Origin: Streptomyces sp. YPW6
GTDB taxonomy: Bacteria > Actinomycetota > Actinomycetes > Streptomycetales > Streptomycetaceae
Length of the DNA stretch: 64,000 nucleotides
Assembly: GCF_018866325.1 (NCBI RefSeq)
Contig: NZ_CP076457.1
Location: 3,631,001-3,695,000 of the forward strand
Direction of reading: 5' to 3'
In this document: piece by piece, positions 17,926-25,939 of the stretch
Layout: each line of letters begins with the position of its first letter
Numbering within the stretch: the stretch's first letter is position 1
Notes under the pieces: model-generated
Databases searched by the model: none
What the model was told of the DNA's origin: nothing
Seen by the model: only the letters and a program-made list of their open reading frames with translations
Position numbers and translations under genes: made by a program

Positions 17926-19923
17926 TCACACCGATGTGGTGAGCCTGTCCCCGGGCTGTGAGTCCACGCGGTCGACGTCGGCCGCGGCCGGCAGCTCGAC
18001 CGTGAAGACCGTCCGTCCCGGCGCCGACTCCACCCGTACGCGGCCGTCGTGCGCGGCGACGACGGCCTGAACGATGGCGAGTCCGAGACCGGTCGAACCG
18101 GTCGCTCCGCCGCCGTCCGCACCCCGTGTCCGGGAGGCGTCCCCCCGCGCGAACCGTTCGAAGACGTGCGGCAGCAGTTCGCGGGGGATGCCGGGCCCGT
18201 CGTCCCGTACCTCCAGCAGCACCGGCCCCGCACCGCGCGCGGGCGGCTGCACGGAGACCGTCACGGTGGTCCCCGGCGGGGTGTGCGTACGGGCGTTGGC
18301 GAGGAGGTTGACGAGCACCTGCTGGATCCGCTCGGGGTCCGCGCGTACGGTCACGGGCTCGGCGGCCCCGGGCAGTTCGAGCCGCCAGCGGTGCCGGGCG
18401 CCCGCCTCGGCTCCCGGGCCGACAGGCCCCGGACCGACAGGCCCCGGACCGACAACGCCGGCTCCCTCAAAGCGCGGTCCCTCAGAGCCCGTTTCCTCAG
18501 AGCCCGGACCGACGGGCCCCGGACCGACGAGCCCTGGGCCGGCAACGCCCCTCCCCTCACAGCTCGGTCCCTCGACGCCTGTCCCCTCGACGCCCGTCCC
18601 CACGAAGTCCGTCGCCTCGACGCCCGCTCCCTCGCCCCCCGTGCCGTCCGCCGCCCGTGCGTCACTCACCGCGTCCACGACCAGCGGCAGCAGATCGATG
18701 CTGCCGTACGAGAGCGGACGCCCGGCGTCCAGCCGGGCCAGCAGCAGCAGATCCTCGACCAGGCCCGTCATCCGGTCCGCCTCCGACTCGATCCGCCCCA
18801 GCGCGTGCCGGATGACGGCCTCGGACTCCGGACCGGCCCCCGCGTGCCGGGCGACGAAGCCGGGCCCCGGCCCCGCTCCCGTACCCAGGACAGCCGGATC
18901 AGGCCGTGAACCCGCCCCCGTGCCCCGGGCAGCCGGGGCACGCCCCGTACCCGCCCCCGCGCCCCGGTCGGCCATCCCCGGCTCCGGGTGTGCGCCTCCC
19001 CCGCCGGCGCGGCGGGTCAGCTCGGCGTACCCCCGGATCGAGGCGAGCGGCGTGCGCAGTTCATGGCTGGCGTCGGCGACGAACTGCCGGACGCGCGTCT
19101 CGCTCTCCTGGCGGGCGGCGAGGGCGGAACCGACGTGCCCCAGCATCCGGTTGAGGGCGGCTCCCACCTGCCCGACCTCGGTACGGGGATCGGCCTCGGC
19201 GTCCGGGACGCGTTCGAGGAGCGCCACCTCGCCTCGGTGCAGGGGGAGTTCGGAGACCCGGGTGGCCGTGGCGGCGACCCGGCGCAAGGGACGCAGGGCG
19301 ACCCCGACGAGCACGGTGCCCGCGATCGAGGCGGCGATGAGCCCGGCGGCGGTGACACAGACCTCGACGACGATCAGGGTGGTCAGCGCCCCGCTCACCT
19401 CGGCGCTGGGGATGCCGACGAGAACGGTGTCCCCCTCGGCGGTGGTCGTGGCCTCGACCCGGTAGCCGCCGAGGCCGGGCAGATCGACGCTCCGGGTACC
19501 GTCACCGGCTCCCGGGGCGGCCTTCTCCAGCGCGGCCCGCTGCTCGGCGGTCAGCGGCTCGGCGCTCTCCTGGGCGCGGAGCCCGCTGTCCTCGACGACC
19601 TTCGACGCGGTGACCTCCCCGTCGGCGTCGACGAGCGCCCCGAACGTGCCGAGCGGCTGCCCGCCGCCGCCGACGAAGCCGAGCGGGCCCGCCTCGCGCA
19701 GCGTCCCGGGCAACGGGCCCGGGCCGGGCGGCCGCCCGGCCCGCTCGGCGACGGAGTGCAGCTGGTCGTCGAGCTTGCCGTACATGTAGCTGTGGAAGGC
19801 GATCGCGGTGACGGACCCGATGACCGCAGCGACGACGGCGATCAGGGACACGGCCGACACCACGAGCCGGGTCCGCAGCGTCCAGGGCCTGCGCGCCATC
19901 ACCATGCGGGTGCCCCTACTCAC
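17926..19923 (-). CDS. Membrane sensor histidine kinase with two low-complexity insertions
   Basis: Two helices (residues 18-44 and 178-210) flank an extracellular sensor. HAMP follows (RPLRRVAATATRVSELPL), then the H-box with His287 (FVADASHELRTPLASIRGY) and an ATPase domain: N-box LLANARTHTPP, G1 DDGPGIP, G2 STGLGLAI. Two tracts interrupt the core: residues about 306-366 inside the dimerisation/phosphotransfer helical hairpin, and about 425-507 (GPGPVGPG repeats) between it and the ATPase. At 665 residues it is far longer than usual. The GTG start overlaps the stop of the response regulator gene, its obvious partner. Confidence 0.93.
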   Translation of the reverse strand: MSRGTRMVMARRPWTLRTRLVVSAVSLIAVVAAVIGSVTAIAFHSYMYGKLDDQLHSVAERAGRPPGPGPLPGTLREAGPLGFVGGGGQPLGTFGALVDADGEVTASKVVEDSGLRAQESAEPLTAEQRAALEKAAPGAGDGTRSVDLPGLGGYRVEATTTAEGDTVLVGIPSAEVSGALTTLIVVEVCVTAAGLIAASIAGTVLVGVALRPLRRVAATATRVSELPLHRGEVALLERVPDAEADPRTEVGQVGAALNRMLGHVGSALAARQESETRVRQFVADASHELRTPLASIRGYAELTRRAGGGGAHPEPGMADRGAGAGTGRAPAARGTGAGSRPDPAVLGTGAGPGPGFVARHAGAGPESEAVIRHALGRIESEADRMTGLVEDLLLLARLDAGRPLSYGSIDLLPLVVDAVSDARAADGTGGEGAGVEATDFVGTGVEGTGVEGPSCEGRGVAGPGLVGPGPVGPGSEETGSEGPRFEGAGVVGPGPVGPGPVGPGAEAGARHRWRLELPGAAEPVTVRADPERIQQVLVNLLANARTHTPPGTTVTVSVQPPARGAGPVLLEVRDDGPGIPRELLPHVFERFARGDASRTRGADGGGATGSTGLGLAIVQAVVAAHDGRVRVESAPGRTVFTVELPAAADVDRVDSQPGDRLTTSV

Positions 19924-20662
19924 CGGGCTTGATCAGATAACCGGCGCCGCGCCGGGTGTGGATCATCGGAGAGCGCCCGGCGTCGATCTTCTTGCGGAGG
20001 TAGGAGATGTAGAGCTCGACGACGTTGGCCTGGCCGCCGAAGTCGTAGTTCCAGACCCGGTCGAGGATCTGCGCCTTGCTGAGCACGCGGCGCGGGTTGC
20101 GCATCAGGAAGCGCAGCAGCTCGAATTCGGTCGCGGTGACGTGGATCGCCTGCCCGCCGCGGCTCACCTCGTGGCTGTCCTCGTCGAGCACCAGGTCCCC
20201 GACGGTCAGCGTGGACTCGCCGCGCCCGGCGGCGACGGCCGAGCCCGAGCGGCGGATGAGCCCGCGCAGCCGGGCCACGACCTCCTCCAGGCTGAACGGC
20301 TTGGTGACGTAGTCGTCGCCGCCCGCGGTGAGCCCGGCGATGCGGTCCTCCACGGCGTCCCGGGCGGTGAGGAAGAGCACGGGCACATCGGCGTGGTCAC
20401 GGCGCAGCCGGCCCAGCACGGCCAGCCCGTCCATGTCCGGCAGCATCACGTCCAGGACCACCGCGTCCGGCCGGAAGTCGCGTGCCGCCCGCACCGCCGC
20501 GGCCCCGTCCCCGGCGCTGCGCACCTCCCACCCCTCGTAACGCAGGGCCATCGAGAGCAGCTCGGTGAGCGGCGCCTCGTCGTCCACGACCAGGACCCGG
20601 ACAGGGGTACGGTCCGGCCTGAGCAGTTCGGTACGCCCCTGGGGCGAGGTCGTCGTCGTCAT
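19916..20662 (-). CDS. OmpR/PhoB-family response regulator
   Basis: This 248-residue protein has a receiver domain with the acidic pair in VLVVDDEAPLTELL, phospho-acceptor Asp71 in AVVLDVMLPDMDGL, Thr in VLFLTARD and Lys in YVTKPFSLEE. A C-terminal winged helix follows (VTATEFELLRFLMRNPRRVLSKAQILDRVW; VELYISYLRKKID; RGAGYLIKPGE). The kinase gene overlaps its stop codon, so the two are translationally coupled. I start at the ATG at 20662, preceded by AGTGAGG; a GTG at 20671 is possible. Confidence 0.96.
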   Translation of the reverse strand: MTTTTSPQGRTELLRPDRTPVRVLVVDDEAPLTELLSMALRYEGWEVRSAGDGAAAVRAARDFRPDAVVLDVMLPDMDGLAVLGRLRRDHADVPVLFLTARDAVEDRIAGLTAGGDDYVTKPFSLEEVVARLRGLIRRSGSAVAAGRGESTLTVGDLVLDEDSHEVSRGGQAIHVTATEFELLRFLMRNPRRVLSKAQILDRVWNYDFGGQANVVELYISYLRKKIDAGRSPMIHTRRGAGYLIKPGE

Positions 20663-20775
20663 GGGCCTCACTCTGTGAGGCGCCCGTGAGAGAAGCCTGA
20701 CCCGTTCCTGTGAATTCCCTGAGAAATCGCCGCGGCCGGGGAGTCAGCGGCCCGGACGGGCCGCCGCACACGGGG

Positions 20776-20810
20776 GCGGCCCCGAGTCGGCGGGGGTGAC
20801 TCGGGGCCGC
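20776..20810 (-). terminator. Hairpin terminator downstream of the fasciclin gene
   Basis: CGGCCCCGAGTC (20777-20788) pairs perfectly with GACTCGGGGCCG (20798-20809) around a nine-base loop, about 70 bp after the stop of the fasciclin lipoprotein gene. Confidence 0.7.
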
Positions 20811-20876
20811 GGCCGTACGGTCTGTGCGCACGCCGCCCGCGCTCAAGGACGGCGGTCGCACAGCCCGGTGCGGGTC

Positions 20877-21533
20877 TCAGCTCTTGGGCATGAGGACGGT
20901 GTCGACGATGTAGACGGTGGCGTTGGCGGTGGGCACGTTGCCGCAGACGACCTTGGAGGTGTCGTTGACGGTGTAGTCCTCGCCGGAGCCCTTGGTGGTG
21001 AGGGTGGACTTCTGGAGGGTGTCGTAGGTGCCGCTCTCCAGCTGCGTCGGGGAGAGCTTCTCGCCGACCACGTGGTAGGTGAGGATGTTGGTGAGCATGT
21101 CCTTGTCGGCCAGGACCTTGTCCAGGTCGGCCTTCGGGATCTTCGCGAAGGCGTCGTTGGTCGGCGCGAACACGGTGATGTTCTCGGCGTTGTTGAGGGT
21201 GTCGACGAGGCCGGCCTTCTTCACCGCGGTGACCAGGGTGGACAGGGCCGGGTTGTTCGAGGCGGCGGTGGCGACCGGGTCCTGGGCCATGCCGTCGAAG
21301 GATCCCGCGCCGTCCTTCGGTACGGAAGCGCAGGCCGGGCCGAACGGGCCGTCCGCGGGGGCCGCGCCTTCGGCCGGCGCGCTCGACGTGTCCTCCGCGG
21401 GGGCGGAGGAGGCGGCCTTGTCGGCGGCGGCGTCGGAGGAGCTGTCGTCCCCGCCGCAGGCGGTCAGCGTGAGGGGGAGGACGGCGGCGGCGGTGAGGGC
21501 CAGGGCCGCGCGGCGGTAGCGAAAGGCAGTCAC
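20877..21533 (-). CDS. Fasciclin-domain lipoprotein
   Basis: This 218-residue lipoprotein has signal MTAFRYRRAALALTAAAVLPL and lipobox LTAC at about residues 23-26, followed by a Ser/Ala/Asp-rich spacer. Residues about 78-215 are one FAS1 domain: NPALSTLVTAVKKAGLVDTLNNAENITVFAPTNDAFAKIP (H1 box), DMLTNILTYHVV with the conserved YH, and ATVYIVDTVLMP (H2 box). FAS1 domains mediate adhesion at the cell surface. It stands alone between an array of repeats and the two-component system. Confidence 0.93.
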   Translation of the reverse strand: MTAFRYRRAALALTAAAVLPLTLTACGGDDSSSDAAADKAASSAPAEDTSSAPAEGAAPADGPFGPACASVPKDGAGSFDGMAQDPVATAASNNPALSTLVTAVKKAGLVDTLNNAENITVFAPTNDAFAKIPKADLDKVLADKDMLTNILTYHVVGEKLSPTQLESGTYDTLQKSTLTTKGSGEDYTVNDTSKVVCGNVPTANATVYIVDTVLMPKS

Positions 21534-22282
21534 GGGATTCTCCTGCGTGTTCGGTTGGTAGCGCTGCGTGTCCGTCGGTGGGTGGAGCTCGGTGACGGGG
21601 GGTGGTGTTCCGCAGTGCTGACGTCAGGTCAGGTGCCGCTCCGGTACGGGGCGGCTCGGGTCAGAGCGATCGTCCGTGGAGCGGTTCGGGGGCGAAGGCC
21701 GCTGCGAGGCGGATGGGTTGTGCGGCTCTGATCCTCATGTCAGCTATCCGGAGCCGCCACGAGAACGGATTGGTCGGGAGACGGAAAAACTTTCTCCGCC
21801 ACGCTCCGGCCGCCCGGTGACCCCGTGCCCCCCGTGCCCCCGTGGCCCGGTGCCCCTGCGACCCCGCGACCCCGCGACCTGGGGCGGCGGCAGCGGCAGC
21901 AGCGCGGCCGCGACGGGCCGACCACCCGCGCCCCCGCCGCACGCTAGCCCGTTCGGGTGTCGATCGGGAACCGACCAATCCGAGGTCCCAGCAGCAGCGA
22001 ACACCGGATGTGAGCGGGCGTCAGGAGGAGGCCCCGCACACGACGAGGCTCCCCGTCGGCTGCGTGGAGCCTCACCTCGCTCCCCGCGGAGAAAGGCCCG
22101 TGGAGAGCGAATGTTGTGGGGCGCCACTCTCCTGGGGCGCCCCACAACGGATGGCCTGCCCCTGGCGCCCCTCGCTCAGGCGATGCCCCGGCACCCCCTC
22201 GCTGAAGCGGTGCCCCGGCACCCCCTCGCTGAAGCGGTGCCCCGGCACCCCCTCGCTCAAGCGGTGCCTGGCACCCCCTCGC
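21534..22282. other. 750-bp non-coding region upstream of the fasciclin gene
   Basis: No gene is credible here. The part next to the fasciclin start should hold its promoter. The far end contains a strong hairpin (22113-22148) and a five-unit tandem repeat (22157-22289), listed separately. Between 21800 and 22100 the sequence is GC-rich with degenerate short repeats (GACCCCGCGACC type). Confidence 0.6.
22113..22148. terminator. Perfect 13-bp GC-rich hairpin
   Basis: GTTGTGGGGCGCC (22113-22125) pairs with GGCGCCCCACAAC (22136-22148) around a ten-base loop. It lies downstream of the amidohydrolase gene on the minus strand, past the tandem repeats, and may terminate that transcript. Confidence 0.6.
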
Positions 22283-22289
22283 TCAGGCC
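22157..22289. repeat. 27-bp tandem repeat, about five units
   Basis: Units beginning TGCCCCGGCACCCCCTCGCT start at 22184, 22211 and 22238, with a shortened unit at 22265 and a diverged one from 22157. There are no spacers, so this is a minisatellite. It overlaps the last codons of the amidohydrolase gene. Confidence 0.85.
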
Positions 22290-23182
22290 TCCGGCAGCCC
22301 GAACAACGCGGCGGCGTTCCCCCGGCAGACAGCCCGCAACCACGCATCGCCCAGACCGAGCCGCTCCAGCGCCTCCAGCTGATGGACGTACGGGTAGGGG
22401 ATGTTCGGGAAGTCCGTCCCCAGCAGGATGCGGTCCCCGAGGTCCGCGAGCCGCCCGCGCTCGGCCGCCGGGAAGGGGCTGAGCCGCTCGCTGAAGTCGG
22501 TGAACGCCATGGTCGTGTCCAGCCGGACCTCCGGGTACGCCTCCGCCAGCGCCAGGAACTCCGCGTACTCCGGCATCCCCATGTGCGCGACGATCAGCCG
22601 CAGCCGCGGGTGCCGGGCCAGTAGCCGCCCGATCGGCTCCGGCCCGGTGAACCTCCCCGGAGCGGGCCCGGACCCGCAGTGCATGACCACCGGGATCCCG
22701 GCCTCCGCGAGCAGCCCCCACACGGCGTCCAGCAAGGGATCGTTGGCGTCGTACGCGCCCACCTGAAGGTGCGACTTGAACACCCGGGCCCCCGCCTCGA
22801 CGGCCTCCTTCACGTACACCTCCACGCCCTCCTCCGGGAAGAGGGTCGCGGTGTGCAGGCAGTCGGGGGTCCGGTCCGCGAAGTCGGCGGCCCAGCCGTT
22901 CAGCCAGCGGGCCATGCCGGGCTTGTGCGGGTAGAGCATGGCGGTGAACCGGACCACCCCGAACGCCCGCAGCAGGCCGAGCCGCCGCTCCTCCTCGTAC
23001 CGGTAGGTGATCGGCCATTCCAGCCCGGTGAGCGGCCCGGCCGCGTCGAAGTAGGCCCACACCTTGCGCAGGACCTGCTCGGGCATGAAGTGGGTGTGCA
23101 CGTCGATGATCCCGGGCAGCCCGAGCCGCTCCCGGAACCGCACCACGTCATCGATTCCCGTCTCCACGGTCCCCGTCTCCAT
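22283..23182 (-). CDS. Amidohydrolase (metal-dependent TIM-barrel hydrolase)
   Basis: This 299-residue protein is of the amidohydrolase-2 type: IIDVHTHFMP gives the HxH metal ligands at the first strand, VFKSHLQVGAYD the fourth-strand region, GIPVVMHCGSGP and RLIVAHMGMPEYAEF the two His-bearing strands, and LLGTDFPNIPYPY the catalytic Asp. It should hydrolyse or decarboxylate a small cyclic or aromatic acid in the cytoplasm; the substrate is unknown. The gene is followed by the 27-bp repeat array and preceded by a DUF2797 gene on the same strand with a 21-bp gap. Confidence 0.9.
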   Translation of the reverse strand: METGTVETGIDDVVRFRERLGLPGIIDVHTHFMPEQVLRKVWAYFDAAGPLTGLEWPITYRYEEERRLGLLRAFGVVRFTAMLYPHKPGMARWLNGWAADFADRTPDCLHTATLFPEEGVEVYVKEAVEAGARVFKSHLQVGAYDANDPLLDAVWGLLAEAGIPVVMHCGSGPAPGRFTGPEPIGRLLARHPRLRLIVAHMGMPEYAEFLALAEAYPEVRLDTTMAFTDFSERLSPFPAAERGRLADLGDRILLGTDFPNIPYPYVHQLEALERLGLGDAWLRAVCRGNAAALFGLPEA

Positions 23183-23203
23183 GCGCAGCCCTTTCGCAGG
23201 TCG

Positions 23204-24160
23204 TCAGAACAACCCACCCTGCACACCACCGCCGCCGATGTCGATGAGGGGGACACCCATATCGCTCCCGGTCAGCCCGGCCGGGCGGGCCACCGCCGTC
23301 AGATCCCACCCCGTGAGCAGCCGCGTGTCCAGCACGACCACGCCCCCGCCCGCCACCGCGAGGTGCAGATCGGGCCCGGCCGCCGCGACGAGCCGCCCCG
23401 TCACCACGCCCCCGTCGACCAGCTCCCGCACAGCCCTGACGGGCACGGGCGCACCTTCCCGCACCGGTCCCCCGGGGGCGGCCTCGGGCGCACGGTCGAG
23501 CCCGAACACGCCGACCTGATCGACGACGTCGAGAGGCAGCCGCCGCAACGACTCCGGCCAGCCGCGCCCTTCGAGCCCGGCCGCCCGCTCGTACAGCTCG
23601 GCCACCGCCCCGGCCCGCTCCTCCGGCCCCGGCAACCGCCCCCGCACGGCCCGCTTCCCGGCGTACGGGATCCGGTCGGGCACCCCGAGGGCCGCCCGCA
23701 GCACCTCCTCGGTCCGCCGGGCGGCCATGAGGGGCCCGCGCCCCAGCCAGCTGAAGGCCACGGCCCCCTGGTCACGCAGCCGGGCGGCCCCGCGCTCCTC
23801 CCCGGTGATCCCGACCTTGACCAGGCCGGGGCCGAACCAGGCGAGATACACGCGGTACGTCCGGGGGTCGTCCGCCATCGTGTCGGCGGCCACCGAATGC
23901 GCCCGGTCCAGCCGCGCACACTCGGCGCACCGCCCCCCGGTCGAGCGCCCCGGCACCACGGCGCCCAGCGGGCACACGTGCCCCCGGGCCCCCGCACAGT
24001 GCCGCTCCCCGACGGCCCGGAACCCGAGGCCGGCCCCGTACGCGAGCACACTCACCCGCCGCCGCCCGCCCCTGCGCCACTCCAGCTCGGGCGCCTCCCC
24101 GGGCCACCGCAGCCCGGCACACCGCCACCCGCCACCGGATTCCCGGACCCCACACGTCAT
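23204..24160 (-). CDS. DUF2797-family protein
   Basis: This 318-residue protein matches the DUF2797 pattern as I know it: a Cys/His-containing N-terminal half (ERHCAGARGHVCPLG and GRCAECARLDRAHS, likely zinc ligands), then YRVYLAWFGPGLVKVGITGEERGAARLRDQGAVAF, which resembles a GIY-YIG nuclease core, with LMAARRTEEVLRAALGVPDRI as the following helices. Function is not established; a nucleic-acid role is inferred from the fold-like motif and Cys pairs. It starts beside an unrelated small membrane protein gene. Confidence 0.85.
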   Translation of the reverse strand: MTCGVRESGGGWRCAGLRWPGEAPELEWRRGGRRRVSVLAYGAGLGFRAVGERHCAGARGHVCPLGAVVPGRSTGGRCAECARLDRAHSVAADTMADDPRTYRVYLAWFGPGLVKVGITGEERGAARLRDQGAVAFSWLGRGPLMAARRTEEVLRAALGVPDRIPYAGKRAVRGRLPGPEERAGAVAELYERAAGLEGRGWPESLRRLPLDVVDQVGVFGLDRAPEAAPGGPVREGAPVPVRAVRELVDGGVVTGRLVAAAGPDLHLAVAGGGVVVLDTRLLTGWDLTAVARPAGLTGSDMGVPLIDIGGGGVQGGLF

Positions 24161-24169
24161 CCGGGGATG

Positions 24170-24748
24170 CTACGCGTGCCCTCCGACACCCTCGATCCCC
24201 CGGACGCCACCGCCGCCACGGACGCCCTCGATCCGCTGTCGCATCGCGGCCATGCGCCGCACGAAGCGCCGGTTGAACCAGACCATCCACCCCAGGAACG
24301 CCACGCCGAACCCGAGCGTCCACAGCCCCGCCGGCACGTTGCCGGAGGCGAACCAGAGCAACGGGGTCCCGAGGGAGATCACCCCGAGCATGGGGAGGGC
24401 CCACCACCGGCTGCGCCGCAGCTTCTCCTCCCGCCGCCGGATCAGCCGGACCATGGCCGCCTGCTCGGCCGGATCCTCGGGCAACTCACCGTTCTTCGCG
24501 ATGCGGCGCTCCAGCTCCGGAACCCTGGCCGGGTCGGTCCCCACGGCCTTCGCGTCCCGTCCCCTGCGCCGCATCAGGACCCACGTCAGGAGACCGGCGT
24601 AGAAGACACCGCCGACCAGCGCCTCCGGCCACGCGGACCAGCCGCGGAACGCCAGCCGGACGGCCACGCCGATCACCAGCACCAGCAGCCCGATCGCCCA
24701 CCACTGATCACGCCAACGCCCCTGCGCCGCCTGCCCCTTCGCTCCCAT
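24170..24748 (-). CDS. Membrane protein with four predicted helices
   Basis: In this 192-residue protein two N-terminal helices (WWAIGLLVLVIGVAVRLAF and ALVGGVFYAGLLTWVLM) are followed by a charged cytoplasmic segment (residues about 64-118, rich in Arg/Glu) and two more helices (WWALPMLGVISLGTPLLWFA and LWTLGFGVAFLGWMVWF). The tail is Gly/Arg-rich. No family is recognised. I start at the ATG giving MGAKGQAAQGRWRDQ; the open frame continues far upstream only as a shadow of the sigma factor gene. Confidence 0.8.
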   Translation of the reverse strand: MGAKGQAAQGRWRDQWWAIGLLVLVIGVAVRLAFRGWSAWPEALVGGVFYAGLLTWVLMRRRGRDAKAVGTDPARVPELERRIAKNGELPEDPAEQAAMVRLIRRREEKLRRSRWWALPMLGVISLGTPLLWFASGNVPAGLWTLGFGVAFLGWMVWFNRRFVRRMAAMRQRIEGVRGGGGVRGIEGVGGHA

Positions 24749-24901
24749 CGCCCACCTCCGAACGGGAGGGGCGCCCAGCACGCCCCGTACCTGCTCGGCT
24801 ACCCCGCCGTCGCCACGGCGAACGGCCGGCGCCCGCCCCCTGCCCGCTCCCGCCGCCACTCCCGCTCCCGTCCCCGCTCCCGCCCCGTTAGGATCCGCAC
24901 C

Positions 24902-25855
24902 ATGGCGCTGACCGGGAACCAGGTGGACCAGTTCGAGGCCGCCATGCCCCGCCTCAAGGCCATCGCGTACCGCCTCCTCGGCTCGGCGAGCGATGCCGAG
25001 GACGCCGTACAGGACACGTTCCTGCGCTGGCAGGCCGCCGACATCGACCGCATCCAGGTCCCCGAGGCCTGGCTGACCAAGGTCCTCACCAACCTCTGCC
25101 TCAACGAGCTCACCTCGGCGCGCGCCCGCCGCGAGACGTACGTGGGCCAGTGGCTGCCGGAGCCGCTGCTCGCCGGGGACCCGATGCTCGGCCCGGCCGA
25201 CACAGCCGAGCAGCGCGAGTCGGTGTCGTTCGCGGTCCTCGCGCTGATGGAGCGGCTGTCGCCCAACGAGCGGGTGGTGTACGTCCTGCGGGAGGCCTTC
25301 GGCTATCCGCACCGGAGGATCGCGGAGATCCTGGACATCACGGAGGCGTCCGCCCAGCAGATCCTCCACCGCGCCCGGAAGCACATCGCGGCGGGCCGGG
25401 CCCGTACCGAGATCGACGAGGCGGCCGCCCGCCGGATCGTCGAGGAGTTCCTCACGGCGGCCACCAGCGGCCGGACCGAACCGCTGGTCGAACTGCTCAC
25501 CGCGGACGTCATCGCGGTCGGCGACGGCGGCGGGAAGGCGCCGGCCCGCGCGAAGGCGTTCGAGGGGGCCGCGGCGGTCGCCACGTTCATGCGGAGCCTG
25601 TTCACCCCCAACCAGGCCGCCCGCCGCCTCATCGGCGGCACCGCGGAGGTCCACCTCTCCTCCGCGAACGGGCGGCCCGCCCTGGTGGTCCTGGTCGGCG
25701 GCCGGGTCATCGGCGTGATCTGCCCGGAGATCACGCCGGACGGCATCGCCGCGTTCCGCAGCCAGGTCAACCCCGACAAGCTCGAACGCGCGACGCGGCA
25801 CTGGGCGTCCACGGACCACGGGGCCCCACTCCTCCGCATCGACCAAGAAGCGTGA
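24902..25855 (+). CDS. ECF41-group (SigJ-like) sigma factor with SnoaL-like C-terminal domain
   Basis: This 317-residue protein has sigma region 2 (LKAIAYRLLGSASDAEDAVQDTFLRWQ) and region 4 (LSPNERVVYVLREAFGYPHRRIAEILDITEASAQQILHRARKHI). A fused C-terminal SnoaL-like domain of about 110 residues includes DGGGK near residue 206, the motif known to tune activity in ECF41 factors in place of an anti-sigma factor. Such genes are usually adjacent to an oxidoreductase or similar gene, as here (an FAD enzyme gene 84 bp downstream). Confidence 0.93.
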   Translation: MALTGNQVDQFEAAMPRLKAIAYRLLGSASDAEDAVQDTFLRWQAADIDRIQVPEAWLTKVLTNLCLNELTSARARRETYVGQWLPEPLLAGDPMLGPADTAEQRESVSFAVLALMERLSPNERVVYVLREAFGYPHRRIAEILDITEASAQQILHRARKHIAAGRARTEIDEAAARRIVEEFLTAATSGRTEPLVELLTADVIAVGDGGGKAPARAKAFEGAAAVATFMRSLFTPNQAARRLIGGTAEVHLSSANGRPALVVLVGGRVIGVICPEITPDGIAAFRSQVNPDKLERATRHWASTDHGAPLLRIDQEA

Positions 25856-25860
25856 CCCAC

Positions 25861-25889
25861 GTCACACCTTCCTCCTGTCAGCAATCGAC
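25861..25889 (+). promoter_or_regulatory. Possible ECF41-type promoter before the FAD oxidoreductase
   Basis: GTCACA (25861-25866) followed after 19 bp by CGAC (25886-25889) partly resembles the TGTCACA/CGTC promoter known for ECF41 factors, but the spacing is long and the -10 is off by one base. It is listed because the adjacent sigma gene predicts such a site. Confidence 0.25.
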
Positions 25890-25939
25890 GGCCTGCCCGG
25901 TTCAAGGGGCGAAACCGCGCGAGACAGGAGTGCAGAGAC

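Noticed and set aside
22157..22289. 27-bp repeats considered as a CRISPR array
   Set aside because: Units are directly adjacent with no unique spacers and no cas genes are near; it is a minisatellite.
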